NCBI GenBank assembly: GCA_017936885.1
Contig: JAGBEO010000029.1
Location: forward strand, 26,344 to 90,343
Reading direction: 5' to 3'
Source: Lachnospiraceae bacterium
GTDB taxonomy: Bacteria; Bacillota; Clostridia; Lachnospirales; Lachnospiraceae
DNA length: 64,000 nt
The position numbers and the translations under genes were made by a program. The notes below the pieces were generated by a model that searched no databases, had not been told where the DNA came from, and saw only the letters and a program-made list of their open reading frames with translations. Shown piece by piece: positions 1-8,470 of this stretch. The number at the start of each line of letters is the position of its first letter. Position 1 is the first letter of the stretch.

Positions 1-851
1 ACAAAATTGCGATATATAGCACTTTTATTCGGCAGTGAATGCGTTCTTACTGCCAGATACATACGGAAAAATGATTCCAACTTCTTAGAATCACTTGAAA
101 TATAATCTTCAATCTTCTTCCAATAATCTTTGTAATACTTTTCTTGAACATCACTTTGAAGATCCATAAGTATAAAGTTTCTAATCAGATCGGACGCAGT
201 AAGCTTAACACCTGTAGCATTAATACTTTCAAAAATCTTCTGCGCATTATCCTCTTCAGAAATCGGAACACATACCACATAAAGTTTATTCAGTGCCATT
301 AATATATCATTTGCTGAATATCCATCGCCAAGCAACGCCTTAAGCTTGCTAATAACATAAAGGTAGTTTTTGTAAACGTTTGACTCATCCTCTTTTATTT
401 CATCAAACTTTTCTTCTACTATCTTCTGATATACTTCATCATCTGCAACGAGAGGCTTAAGCTTGTATTTCATCTTATCCTCTGCATACGGATTTGTAAG
501 GTACTGACCATCCAGATTATTAATGGAAGCTTCATCGCCCTTCTCTTTTAGTATCGCCTTGATTGCATAAAGTATGATAAATGTGGTTGTAAGGCGCTGC
601 TGGCCATCAATAACAGAATACTCTCTTGTGAATGAATCAATAGGTGTATCTAGATAAATAAGTATTCCAAGAAAATGGTTACTGTATTCTCCCTTAAGGA
701 CACTCGTTAAATCCTCAAGATATTGAGCCACTTCTTTTCCTGCTGTCCAAGTATAATTTCTTTGATACACAGGTATAACAAACTGACAACCTTGGCTTTT
801 TCTGAAAAAATCCAAAAGACCAGTTCGAATTGGCGGTTGTTGTTCAGCCAT
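1..851 (-). CDS. DUF262-domain protein, partial (C-terminus outside window)
   Basis: An open frame starts at ATG 849-851 with a GGAGGAAGC ribosome site and runs off the left edge. The N-terminal region contains the DUF262 hallmark, read as VIDGQQRLTT at about residues 80-89, preceded by a YQRNYTW segment. DUF262 is a ParB/Srx-like fold found in GmrSD-type modification-dependent nucleases and other phage-defence proteins; in those the DGQQR loop binds or hydrolyses nucleotide. The C-terminal domain that would tell a GmrSD-like nuclease from other architectures is not in the window. It lies 45 bases downstream of the restriction enzyme on the same strand, so it is probably part of the same defence cluster. 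Confidence 0.85.
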   Translation of the reverse strand, partial: MAEQQPPIRTGLLDFFRKSQGCQFVIPVYQRNYTWTAGKEVAQYLEDLTSVLKGEYSNHFLGILIYLDTPIDSFTREYSVIDGQQRLTTTFIILYAIKAILKEKGDEASINNLDGQYLTNPYAEDKMKYKLKPLVADDEVYQKIVEEKFDEIKEDESNVYKNYLYVISKLKALLGDGYSANDILMALNKLYVVCVPISEEDNAQKIFESINATGVKLTASDLIRNFILMDLQSDVQEKYYKDYWKKIEDYISSDSKKLESFFRMYLAVRTHSLPNKSAIYRNF

Positions 852-896
852 TATGCTTCCTCCTTCAAAAATTTAGTATGACATTCTGTCTTCGTA

Positions 897-2501
897 TTAC
901 TGCGGACACAAATATCTTTTATTCGTCGTAAATGAGTCAAATATGTCGGCAATTTTAACTTCTTGTTTAGATGTTTTTGCTCCAAGTTCCAACAGTGTGA
1001 ACACATCAATTGCCGTACCATTCACTGCAGTATCATTGCTTATTTCATTTAACGCATTTTCCTCTGGCACAAAATCCATACTAACAAATGCATATGCATG
1101 CCTCGGAATCATTTCTTTCATTAATTCCTGCTGATGCAAAGCTATATATTCCTTCATTTTACGTACGTCTGGTGCATTAAAATTATATTTTGAATATGCC
1201 TTTGCATCTATGATAAGTCCATATGATCTTGGCATCATATTATCTCTATAACGTGCAATAACATCTGCAACTCGTCCATTTCCTTGTCCAAGTTGAGTAG
1301 ACTCATACCCCATAAAGGTAAAAAATCTTGTCACTGCACCTTCGAACTCAGCGCAGTTATCTCTTCCAGTGCTGCCATATCTTATCAAACTATCAACCAA
1401 TCTAGAAGGAATAGAATCTGCGTATTCCACCACATAATGTTCAATGCTCTTTTCAAGTGAATCCTGAGAAGATGCATCAATTTTCGCAGAAACATTTTTC
1501 TGTTCATCAAGAATTAGATTATCCTGCATACAATAAACATCATGATCGTGAGAAATCTGAAATCCAGCTTGTGACAGACTCGTTAGTTCAAATTTAACAG
1601 TCTCTATATCAATAGCCATTCCATCCTGATTTATTTTAGCTGTTAAATCAGTTATTGGCGTAAGCTTCCTTTTCTGTAATGCTTTCAAAATCACATATCT
1701 TCGCTTTTGTACTATAGAAGAAAAAGGATTCTTCTCTGAACATAACATCTCTTGTGGCACGTATTTAGTCACTGATTTAGCATCATATCTTAATACGTTT
1801 TCAACCTCTTCTGTTGTGGTATATGTCTGAAGCGATTTTCCATAATAATCGAGTTTTTTATCAGGAACAACCCACCCGACCTGTTGTAGCCAGCTCAGTA
1901 TTGTCCTTGCCCATTTATCAGCATCGCCTTCTTTGTCATTAAAGCTTGCTCCAATTCTTGCTACATATTCCGCTTCCAAATGTGTAAATCCACGATCTCC
2001 AGCGTAGCCAAGCTGAGCACCAATATCATATTTTGATAGGGATTTTCCATTCCTCCTACTATTGTTCAACAATGTTAATACTTGTATTACCGGAGGATTT
2101 GATAGAATACCTTTTTTAAATATTTCTTTCTCTTCTTCAGAAAGAACCCTATTTCTTTTCTTGATTATGGTACTTTTGGGAGCGGTTATTAATTCCCTAC
2201 CAAGATCAGTTATGACATATCCCTGAATGTCTCTATCTAAATGTACCATACCTGTAGCTACTATAGCTCTTGCACGACATCTTGCATCATATGTCCATTT
2301 TGCTAAATCAGGTTCCATCTGAATCCTATATGCATAAACTCTTCGCATAAACTCATTATGATTTATAGGTTCAGTTCCCACCAATTCCACCATATCCCTT
2401 ACCATTGATAGATTTGATGTGTTTTGAACCCATCCGTAATTTGGCAATAACACTCCATCACCGTTATAATTACATCCTTCTTTTTGTCCTTTTTTTGCCA
2501 T
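897..2501 (-). CDS. FokI-family type IIS restriction endonuclease
   Basis: The 534-residue protein looks collinear with FokI over its whole length, judged from memory of FokI. It has a GWVQN segment at residues 23-27, a central block with PPVIQVLTLL, SKYDIGAQLGY and GFTHL at 136-174, and a C-terminal cleavage domain. In that domain D413, D432 and K434 (IIDAKAY) correspond to the FokI catalytic D450, D467 and K469. FokI binds an asymmetric site and cuts at a fixed distance after dimerising. The length is close to FokI (about 580). It lies 3 bases downstream of one methyltransferase gene, which itself overlaps a second. The family assignment is strong; the recognition site cannot be read from sequence, though GGATG or a relative is a reasonable guess. 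Confidence 0.85.
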   Translation of the reverse strand: MAKKGQKEGCNYNGDGVLLPNYGWVQNTSNLSMVRDMVELVGTEPINHNEFMRRVYAYRIQMEPDLAKWTYDARCRARAIVATGMVHLDRDIQGYVITDLGRELITAPKSTIIKKRNRVLSEEEKEIFKKGILSNPPVIQVLTLLNNSRRNGKSLSKYDIGAQLGYAGDRGFTHLEAEYVARIGASFNDKEGDADKWARTILSWLQQVGWVVPDKKLDYYGKSLQTYTTTEEVENVLRYDAKSVTKYVPQEMLCSEKNPFSSIVQKRRYVILKALQKRKLTPITDLTAKINQDGMAIDIETVKFELTSLSQAGFQISHDHDVYCMQDNLILDEQKNVSAKIDASSQDSLEKSIEHYVVEYADSIPSRLVDSLIRYGSTGRDNCAEFEGAVTRFFTFMGYESTQLGQGNGRVADVIARYRDNMMPRSYGLIIDAKAYSKYNFNAPDVRKMKEYIALHQQELMKEMIPRHAYAFVSMDFVPEENALNEISNDTAVNGTAIDVFTLLELGAKTSKQEVKIADIFDSFTTNKRYLCPQ

Positions 2502-2504
2502 AAA

Positions 2505-3398
2505 TCAGACCTCTTTTCTAAATACCAAAATATATTGATGAAGCTGGTTCATAATAAACGAATATGGATATCCAAATGGAAACAGAGACATTGCTTGATC
2601 ATGCCAAATTCGCATTCCTCTATACTCCAATCCTTCAATCTTACATAATTCATTAATTATATCTGCATGTAATAGATGAGGGTTTCCAGGTTCTGGTTGA
2701 AAATCTTTACAAAAAACAACCATATATCCATGTTTTTTCAACCGGTTAAATGACAACTGCATGATTTCTCTAAGTGCTTTATAAAAGTCCTCTTCCTCCA
2801 TATTTCCAAGATCGACATCTTTATCCGTATATGGAGTTGCACTATCATCGTTGTATAACTTTTTCCTTTGACCAGTCCTTTTCTTCCCCATCATATCTGA
2901 ATATGGTGGATCCGCTAAAATTAGATCAAATGTCTCATTGGCAATTTCTGGATGAGACATCATATTCATTGAATCATCATGTATTATTGTCTTTTCTTCT
3001 ATCTTTTCCTTCTCACAAACCTTCTTATATGCGTCAATATATTTTTGTTCCAATTCAATTCCAACGGCCACTCGATCCCCACCAGCTAATGAAGCACCTA
3101 AAAGTGTTCCTCCAACGCCACAAAATGGATCCAAAATCTTTCCATCTGCTTTCGTGAAAAACTTAATTATATCTCTCATTAATGCTGGCGGTTTTGGTGA
3201 CGGATGTATTTTTCTATACTTCAACCCGACATTTTCTTTTGCAGTCGGACTAAATCCTGTAATCCAAACAGAGTTAGTAAAAAACAGCCATTCTTTACCA
3301 GTAAGATCATTTAATGTATTTCTTTTATCATAAATCCCCCTCTCACCCATATCTACACCGTTTTTTCCAGGCTTCTTAGGTTCATCTTTTTTTGACAT
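2505..3398 (-). CDS. DNA amino-methyltransferase of the type IIS system (N6-adenine or N4-cytosine)
   Basis: This 297-residue protein has the AdoMet-binding motif ILDPFCGVGGT near residues 90-100 and the catalytic ADPPYSD motif near 160. The order is binding motif first, then catalytic motif. Amino-methyltransferases with DPPY methylate the exocyclic amine of adenine or cytosine. A type IIS enzyme with an asymmetric site needs each strand methylated separately, which explains a second, unrelated methyltransferase beside it. The start overlaps the end of that upstream gene by 17 bases, and the restriction gene follows after 3 bases, so translation is probably coupled. Which strand it modifies, and the base, are unknown. 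Confidence 0.85.
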   Translation of the reverse strand: MSKKDEPKKPGKNGVDMGERGIYDKRNTLNDLTGKEWLFFTNSVWITGFSPTAKENVGLKYRKIHPSPKPPALMRDIIKFFTKADGKILDPFCGVGGTLLGASLAGGDRVAVGIELEQKYIDAYKKVCEKEKIEEKTIIHDDSMNMMSHPEIANETFDLILADPPYSDMMGKKRTGQRKKLYNDDSATPYTDKDVDLGNMEEEDFYKALREIMQLSFNRLKKHGYMVVFCKDFQPEPGNPHLLHADIINELCKIEGLEYRGMRIWHDQAMSLFPFGYPYSFIMNQLHQYILVFRKEV

Positions 3399-4386
3399 AA
3401 ATAATTATCTCCTTAAGCTTTCCATTATCTTCCTCAATGTTTCCATTGCTATTGGCTTTATATCTTCTATACGGTTTAAAAAATACTTGGATTTCGCCTA
3501 TCTCTTCAAGTTTTTCGCATAATTCCTCGTATGGCATAATCCCATCTGTACTGTAACTTATATAAATGTGCTCAAAATCAGCTCTTCTCACTATGTTAAC
3601 CATACTAGATACAGCCTTATCCTTCATACATAGCGGTGAGAGTTTTTCTTCATAATGTCTTCTTCCAGTTTTACCATATATATTTGGATTATCATATAAT
3701 GTGACTGTTTCGAGTATGTGATAGTATGGTGGATACTGACGATTGTTATATGGCGGATCCAAATACAATATTTCCCCGTGAACATGCTGAATAACTGATG
3801 TTATATCTTCACAATAGCATTCATTTTCCTTTCCATTACTAAATGCAGGTAATTTCTCTAAATGTATCTTTTTATACTTTCTATCATCATCAATTTTTAA
3901 AAAGGACCCGTATGTACCTGATGTATTTGACACTCTTGTAACTGCATCAATAAGGCTTGCCTTATAATAGTAAAACTCGTCCCTACTAATAATTCCATTG
4001 TTCAATGCTTCTTCAAGATACAAACAAATAGCATCTATTTTTTTTGCATTCTCTTCCCAAAAATAATTCCTTTCTCCCTCACCTGACAAGGTATATTCTC
4101 TAAATATAAAGCCCTCAATTCCTTCCAATGAATTTAATTCATTGAGAATTCTCTCATAGTCTCGCGGTACATTGTTCCTTTTTATCTTTGAAATCTGTAG
4201 CGCATAGGAAAAATACATGTAATCATTAGAAATAACTCTAGCGCCTTTTTTCTTAAACATTTCACCCACACAAGCTGTACCAGCAAACAAATCAGCAACT
4301 GTAGCATTAGAATAATCACCATATGTACCAGTTATCGTATCATCAATAAAATTCAATATTCTATTCTTTGAGCCTATATATCTCAT
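3382..4386 (-). CDS. D12-class DNA adenine N6-methyltransferase
   Basis: The 334-residue protein begins with MRYIGSKNRIL, the typical D12 (Dam-like) N-terminal motif, followed by ADLFAGTACVGE (AdoMet binding) near residue 30. The catalytic LDPPYNNRQYPPYYH block is near 215-230. D12 enzymes methylate adenine N6. In FokI a single fused protein carries two such domains; here the second activity is a separate, different gene immediately downstream. It is the first gene of the three-gene restriction-modification operon, so the protective enzymes are translated before the nuclease. The 47-base gap to the 487-codon gene upstream suggests a possible shared transcript. Confidence 0.88.
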   Translation of the reverse strand: MRYIGSKNRILNFIDDTITGTYGDYSNATVADLFAGTACVGEMFKKKGARVISNDYMYFSYALQISKIKRNNVPRDYERILNELNSLEGIEGFIFREYTLSGEGERNYFWEENAKKIDAICLYLEEALNNGIISRDEFYYYKASLIDAVTRVSNTSGTYGSFLKIDDDRKYKKIHLEKLPAFSNGKENECYCEDITSVIQHVHGEILYLDPPYNNRQYPPYYHILETVTLYDNPNIYGKTGRRHYEEKLSPLCMKDKAVSSMVNIVRRADFEHIYISYSTDGIMPYEELCEKLEEIGEIQVFFKPYRRYKANSNGNIEEDNGKLKEIIIYVKKR

Positions 4387-4433
4387 TATTTACCAACCAT
4401 TCTTTCAATATTCCTATTCATATCTTTGCAAAT

Positions 4434-5891
4434 CTAAACTATATAGCCAACTTTATTTACTCCTATAATGCCTCGTCTAACCATTTTGATATCAACAGTT
4501 TCAAGATCTGCTCTATCAATATTGCTCATATCTGGAAGCTCAGTTCTTTCAATCTGTGCTGTTTCGATCGGCGTGTAATCAATCTCAGCAAGATCAAGTC
4601 CCATGTTATTAAGAACTTCCTCCGGTAACTGATAATCCTGCTCTACAAGACCAAAGCAGGTAAATCCGGTATCAACACAGAAGGATATAAGCTGCTTCTT
4701 GCCAACCTGATATACAACTGCACATGTGCATCCGATAAGACTTCCAATCGCATAGCCAAGTCCAGGAATTGCAACACCAATCGCTTGTCCGATAGCTCCA
4801 CCAATCTGCTGACCGACTTTAAGACCGACAATAAAGCCTGCACTTACGATGACACTCTCAACAAAAGAGCTTCCCATCTGCCTTGCGCTCATCTTGCCTG
4901 CAGCAACAAGAATGCTATTCTTTGCCGTTTGCAGAACAATCGCAACTACAGCGCCCACAATCGTAGGACTTGCATTAACAAATGCTTCGCCAAGGACTCC
5001 CTGCTCACACAGAATCTGCAATGTACATGCGATAGAGCCTCTAAGGAATCCCTCTGCTCCTGAAGATATGGCCTTTGTTCCTACCTTCTGTACTTGCTTA
5101 AGATCAAGTTCGCCATTCTTTACAAGGTAATCAATCGCCTTTATGATCTCTGGAGTTATCTGCATTGCCATAGAAATAGCTGCCGCAGTACATCCTGCTT
5201 TAAGTGCATGGTCAATAATGTAGTCAGCCTTGATTACGCTTTCCAAATCAACGCCGTACTTCTCAGCAGTAAATCTATCGTTTTTTACATCTCTTGCCAT
5301 CTTAAGGTCATCAGACTTACTTAAGGCTCTTGACTCATGACCATCAGCATCTTTAATTCTATCTACCAACTGATTCTCAGTATCCGAGTAAGCATTTGCT
5401 ACATCAGGTCTTATCTCAGAATTTCGTAGTGCTTGCTGATGAGCATGTGCCTTTGCGCCATCAAGATGGTCTGTCGGGATAAGTCTCTTCTGACCTTCAT
5501 ACAAAGCTGCTCCCGTATCCCTATTAAGCGTTGCCTGCGCGGTAGCACTCTTTTCAGCAGTCGCCATATACTTGCCACTATAGTTCTCACCAAAATTGGT
5601 CTGGATATCTACAGATCCATATCCGGTTACGCCAAGTCTCTCTGCTCTATGTGCTGAACTATCTGCAATAGCATCTATGTTGAATGTTCTGGCATGCCAT
5701 TCCTCGGCAAGAAAACCTCCGAGTGAAGCATCCGTCTGATTACTTTTCAAACTGATTATTCCATTTTCAAGTTCTTTAATAGCGGCTTCGACTTCAGCCA
5801 CATAACTTGCCGCTTGGTCTGTAGCAAATTCAGCTCCAGCAAGCTTGGCTGCAAAATCCCACCCTCTATAAAGATATTCCTTTTCATCCAT
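4434..5891 (-). CDS. Unassigned protein with glycine-rich membrane region (last gene of five-gene cassette)
   Basis: I do not recognise this protein as part of a named system. The first 220 residues are mostly soluble and polar, with a block reading FLAEEWHARTFNID near 65 and GYGSVDIQTNFGEN near 95. From about 225 it becomes helical and hydrophobic. Residues roughly 350-400 carry repeated small-residue spacing (GGAIGQAIGVAIPGLGYAIG), like a glycine zipper in pore-forming or membrane-packing helices. The tail after 430 is acidic. ATG at 5891 fits the AAGGGG site better than the ATG two codons earlier. A soluble sensor-like half joined to a membrane half would suit a membrane-acting effector, but that is inference only. 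Confidence 0.8.
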   Translation of the reverse strand: MDEKEYLYRGWDFAAKLAGAEFATDQAASYVAEVEAAIKELENGIISLKSNQTDASLGGFLAEEWHARTFNIDAIADSSAHRAERLGVTGYGSVDIQTNFGENYSGKYMATAEKSATAQATLNRDTGAALYEGQKRLIPTDHLDGAKAHAHQQALRNSEIRPDVANAYSDTENQLVDRIKDADGHESRALSKSDDLKMARDVKNDRFTAEKYGVDLESVIKADYIIDHALKAGCTAAAISMAMQITPEIIKAIDYLVKNGELDLKQVQKVGTKAISSGAEGFLRGSIACTLQILCEQGVLGEAFVNASPTIVGAVVAIVLQTAKNSILVAAGKMSARQMGSSFVESVIVSAGFIVGLKVGQQIGGAIGQAIGVAIPGLGYAIGSLIGCTCAVVYQVGKKQLISFCVDTGFTCFGLVEQDYQLPEEVLNNMGLDLAEIDYTPIETAQIERTELPDMSNIDRADLETVDIKMVRRGIIGVNKVGYIV

Positions 5892-5904
5892 AAGCATTTA
5901 CCCC

Positions 5905-6615
5905 TTATGAGTTCAAGAATTTCTCCAAATCATTGTTATAAAGATTGATAATACCGTAAAACAGAAGCTGTCTCTTCATAGCCGCCCTGTCCTTGGTAAT
6001 ATTTCTCTTAAACTCTTCTGTATTCTTTGAAGCTACTTCAAAAGCTTCCCCAATCTTCCCAGCTCCTACCTCTGCTACCTTTTTCATATTTTTAAGAAAT
6101 GCCGGAACTTTCTTTCCTTCTTCTGGCTGTTCCTCCATAGCTTCAACTGAAGATTCCTCTTCAGTTTCATCTTCCTCTTTTATTTCTTCTATCTCATCAG
6201 CCTCTTCAATTCGATTTGCTTTCTTGATGGCTTCCGGTATATCAAGATTCTCTATTTCTTTTAAAAACTCCTGGTATTCGGTTGAGCCAAGCTTTTTCGG
6301 GTCACACGTAAGGACTGCCTGATTACCAGCCCATCCATACATCACCCCATACTTATCAAACTTCACATCAAGTATAGGTATTAACTGATCCGTGTTTTTA
6401 ATATCACCGATAAACAGAACCTTATTGTTGATTGTTCCATTCTTTTTCTGTCCAAGCCACATCTTTTCGTTCCATGAAACGATTTTTACAGAGCCATCCT
6501 TTACACCTACAATTCCAGTCTCGGTGTCATCTTTTGTTTCTACAAGTTTTCTCAATTCGTTCAAAAGCATTTCGTCCTTATAGACAACAATCAACGACTT
6601 TGATTCATTAAACAT
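5905..6615 (-). CDS. Unassigned acidic protein, five-gene cassette
   Basis: The 236-residue protein has no family I can name. Residues 1-125 alternate strands and helices in a compact alpha/beta pattern, including VLFIGDIKNTDQLIP near 67-82 and YGVMYGWAGNQAVL near 93-107. Residues 130-170 are a run of Glu with Ser and Ile, likely disordered or coiled, followed by a helical, more basic tail. There is no signal peptide and no membrane segment. A GAGGAG site precedes ATG 6615. It sits 13 bases upstream of the glycine-rich membrane protein and 24 bases downstream of the Cys4 protein, so the three are almost certainly co-transcribed. Confidence 0.75.
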   Translation of the reverse strand: MFNESKSLIVVYKDEMLLNELRKLVETKDDTETGIVGVKDGSVKIVSWNEKMWLGQKKNGTINNKVLFIGDIKNTDQLIPILDVKFDKYGVMYGWAGNQAVLTCDPKKLGSTEYQEFLKEIENLDIPEAIKKANRIEEADEIEEIKEEDETEEESSVEAMEEQPEEGKKVPAFLKNMKKVAEVGAGKIGEAFEVASKNTEEFKRNITKDRAAMKRQLLFYGIINLYNNDLEKFLNS

Positions 6616-6639
6616 AACAATTCTCCTCGTAAACCGATT

Positions 6640-7773
6640 TTATTTTTTTAATATCTTCTTAAAGAATGCCTCAATACGACCGATAAGGCTCTTTTCTCTC
6701 TTTATCCTTGCTTCCTCAGCTTTTTGCTCCTCAATCCTTGCCTGCTCAGCTCTATCCTCTGCTTCAAGATGCTTGTCGAAGGTATACCCACAAATATATT
6801 CAAGCATGGAATAAAGCTTCTTTCCGTCAAGCTTCTGATTATGAAAGCCTTGGGTTATATACCGCTCTCTTGGAGCTGTCTTTACATAATTGTTATGCCA
6901 TAGGGACAGGAAGTTTTTATCAAAGCCCTTAATGATCCAGGTATCTTCCTTACCCTTTACAGTCAGCTCTCCTGCCGTATCAATCCTAAACTTAAGCCCT
7001 TCCTCAAAAGCAAACTTTTCAAGGTGAAAGTCCATGATGCCGCCCCTTGTCAAAAGCAAATCTACTTGCGGTATCTGCTTTATATATGGGCTACATGCTT
7101 CCCTTAAGTACATTTTCCTCTTGCACTTTTTACATGGTCTCATGCCATCCGGCACGGTATCAGATGCCTCAAAGCTCTCAGGCACAATTGCTTTTATGCA
7201 CTCGCAGTCTCTATCATGATACACATCACCGCCTGCAGCATAGTAAAATTTATATTTCTGATTATCCAAAAGGCTCTGTTTTCTTCCAAGCGCCTTCTTT
7301 TCGTCTTCAGAAACTTCCTTGGCTATATATGTAAGCTGCCCTTTACTTATAACAGGCTTACTTCCTTTTCTTTCAAGAAGCGTAAGATCAACAATGTCTT
7401 CCTTCTGATCTACCGGAACCTCATTTCCGTTTTCTTTTTGGATTCTGATTCCAAGGTCAACGCTTTTCTGAAAGAACTTCCATATGGCATTGAAGTTTCC
7501 TTCTGCTATATATACAACCTGCCTGTCCCAGTCGAATCTTACAATGCTTGACTTTATATAGTTTTCACTTGAAAAGTCGAAATACACAAGTGCTGCATTA
7601 ACAAGACTTTTCTTTATATCTTCATATCCCGGTATCGCTGAAATCTTCTTAGGATACAGGACAATCTTCATATCATAAAAATCTTCTCCCCAAAGAATAC
7701 ATTCACAGTCCGCATCCATAAGGGCTTCATTTACTTCTCTTTCATAGAAGACCTTCTCACTTTTTAACTCCAT
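6640..7773 (-). CDS. Protein with Ada-like Cys4 zinc-binding module, five-gene cassette
   Basis: In the middle of this 377-residue protein the pattern VYHDRDCECI (184-193), a Phe about eight residues on, then GMRPCKKCKRK (210-220) matches the spacing of the Ada-type metal-binding fold, also found as a tail or insertion in nucleases. Likely ligands are Cys190, Cys192 or His186, Cys214 and Cys217. The flanking regions, about 1-160 and 235-335, are alpha/beta with no motif I recognise. The last 40 residues form a charged helix rich in Glu, Ala, Arg and Lys. It starts exactly at the base after the stop of the preceding gene, which indicates coupled translation. A DNA-contacting role is possible but unproven. 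Confidence 0.8.
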   Translation of the reverse strand: MELKSEKVFYEREVNEALMDADCECILWGEDFYDMKIVLYPKKISAIPGYEDIKKSLVNAALVYFDFSSENYIKSSIVRFDWDRQVVYIAEGNFNAIWKFFQKSVDLGIRIQKENGNEVPVDQKEDIVDLTLLERKGSKPVISKGQLTYIAKEVSEDEKKALGRKQSLLDNQKYKFYYAAGGDVYHDRDCECIKAIVPESFEASDTVPDGMRPCKKCKRKMYLREACSPYIKQIPQVDLLLTRGGIMDFHLEKFAFEEGLKFRIDTAGELTVKGKEDTWIIKGFDKNFLSLWHNNYVKTAPRERYITQGFHNQKLDGKKLYSMLEYICGYTFDKHLEAEDRAEQARIEEQKAEEARIKREKSLIGRIEAFFKKILKK

Positions 7774-8211
7774 TTATTCTTTCCTGTATGATGTAACACC
7801 ATCTTTGGTGTATTTCTTATATCCGCTTGCTTTAATCTGCTGTATTGTAGGCGGTCTGCTTTCATCCCTTCCTTCAAGTGTCACGTCTGTAAACAGTGAA
7901 AGTTCAAGAAGTATAAAGACTACGATTGCAGCTATCCTAATGATTATCCTTACAATCGGATGTCCTATATGCGCAAGCAAACTCCATGCAGTAAAGCAAT
8001 TCATAAACCCTGCGGCTCCTGCCGGAATTATTACTATCTTTGGAATAAATTCCAAAACTCCAAAGATGATAATAAATGCAATCTGCACCGATATCCTTAT
8101 ACCACCTTCAATATGCAGTTTGTCTACAATAGCTATACTGTATATAAATGCTGCAAAGAGGTTAAATATAGCTATTCCTATTGTTCCCGCGTTTAATGGT
8201 TTCGATCTCAT
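7774..8211 (-). CDS. Small multi-pass membrane protein, five-gene cassette
   Basis: The 145-residue protein has four hydrophobic stretches at roughly residues 8-30, 40-60, 62-80 and 84-108, then a short hydrophilic tail ending in Lys, Tyr and Glu. The predicted topology is four membrane helices with a cytoplasmic C-terminus. There are no transporter signatures. It lies between the tiny Asp/Lys-rich gene (8 bases upstream) and the Cys4 gene (no gap). The combination of two membrane proteins and two soluble proteins in one operon suggests a membrane-associated complex. I cannot name the family. Confidence 0.75.
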   Translation of the reverse strand: MRSKPLNAGTIGIAIFNLFAAFIYSIAIVDKLHIEGGIRISVQIAFIIIFGVLEFIPKIVIIPAGAAGFMNCFTAWSLLAHIGHPIVRIIIRIAAIVVFILLELSLFTDVTLEGRDESRPPTIQQIKASGYKKYTKDGVTSYRKE

Positions 8212-8219
8212 ATTCTCCC

Positions 8220-8375
8220 TTAAAAGATTCCGAACAATCCTTTTTTCTTGTCTTTATCCTTATCCGGACCTTTATCCTTACTCTTTTTCTTCTTATCGTT
8301 CTTTTCTTCTTCGTCCAGCATTTCCATCATGAAAAAATCGTCAATTACATCATCCTCATCATCAAATATTCCCAT
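8220..8375 (-). CDS. 51-residue Asp/Lys-rich small protein, first gene of five-gene cassette
   Basis: The short frame from ATG 8373-8375 has an excellent GGAGGT site 7 bases upstream and ends 8 bases before the next start. The product begins MGIFDDEDDVIDDFF, continues with Met and Glu, then a run of Lys and Asp (KDKGPDKDKDKKK) and ends GLFGIF. The two hydrophobic ends around a zwitterionic middle suggest a peripheral or protein-binding peptide. Its ribosome site, spacing and position as first gene make it real despite its size. It could be an adaptor for the membrane partners; this is inference. Confidence 0.7.
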   Translation of the reverse strand: MGIFDDEDDVIDDFFMMEMLDEEEKNDKKKKSKDKGPDKDKDKKKGLFGIF

Positions 8376-8470
8376 AGCTTACCTCCAGTTAGGTACACTG
8401 ACCCATGATTTTACATGTGTTTTATGTTTCTACTGTAATGGTAGCAGATAGGGTGTCCTAAAAAGCGTAC
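8376..8470 (-). promoter_or_regulatory. Leader region of the five-gene cassette with element-wide 12-base motif
   Basis: The 95 bases between the PLD gene stop and the 51-codon gene hold TGTGTTTTATGT at 8416-8427. This is the exact reverse complement of the copy at 10917-10928. No convincing -35/-10 pair was seen, so the promoter is only assumed to lie here; transcription could also run on from the PLD gene. Confidence 0.35.
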
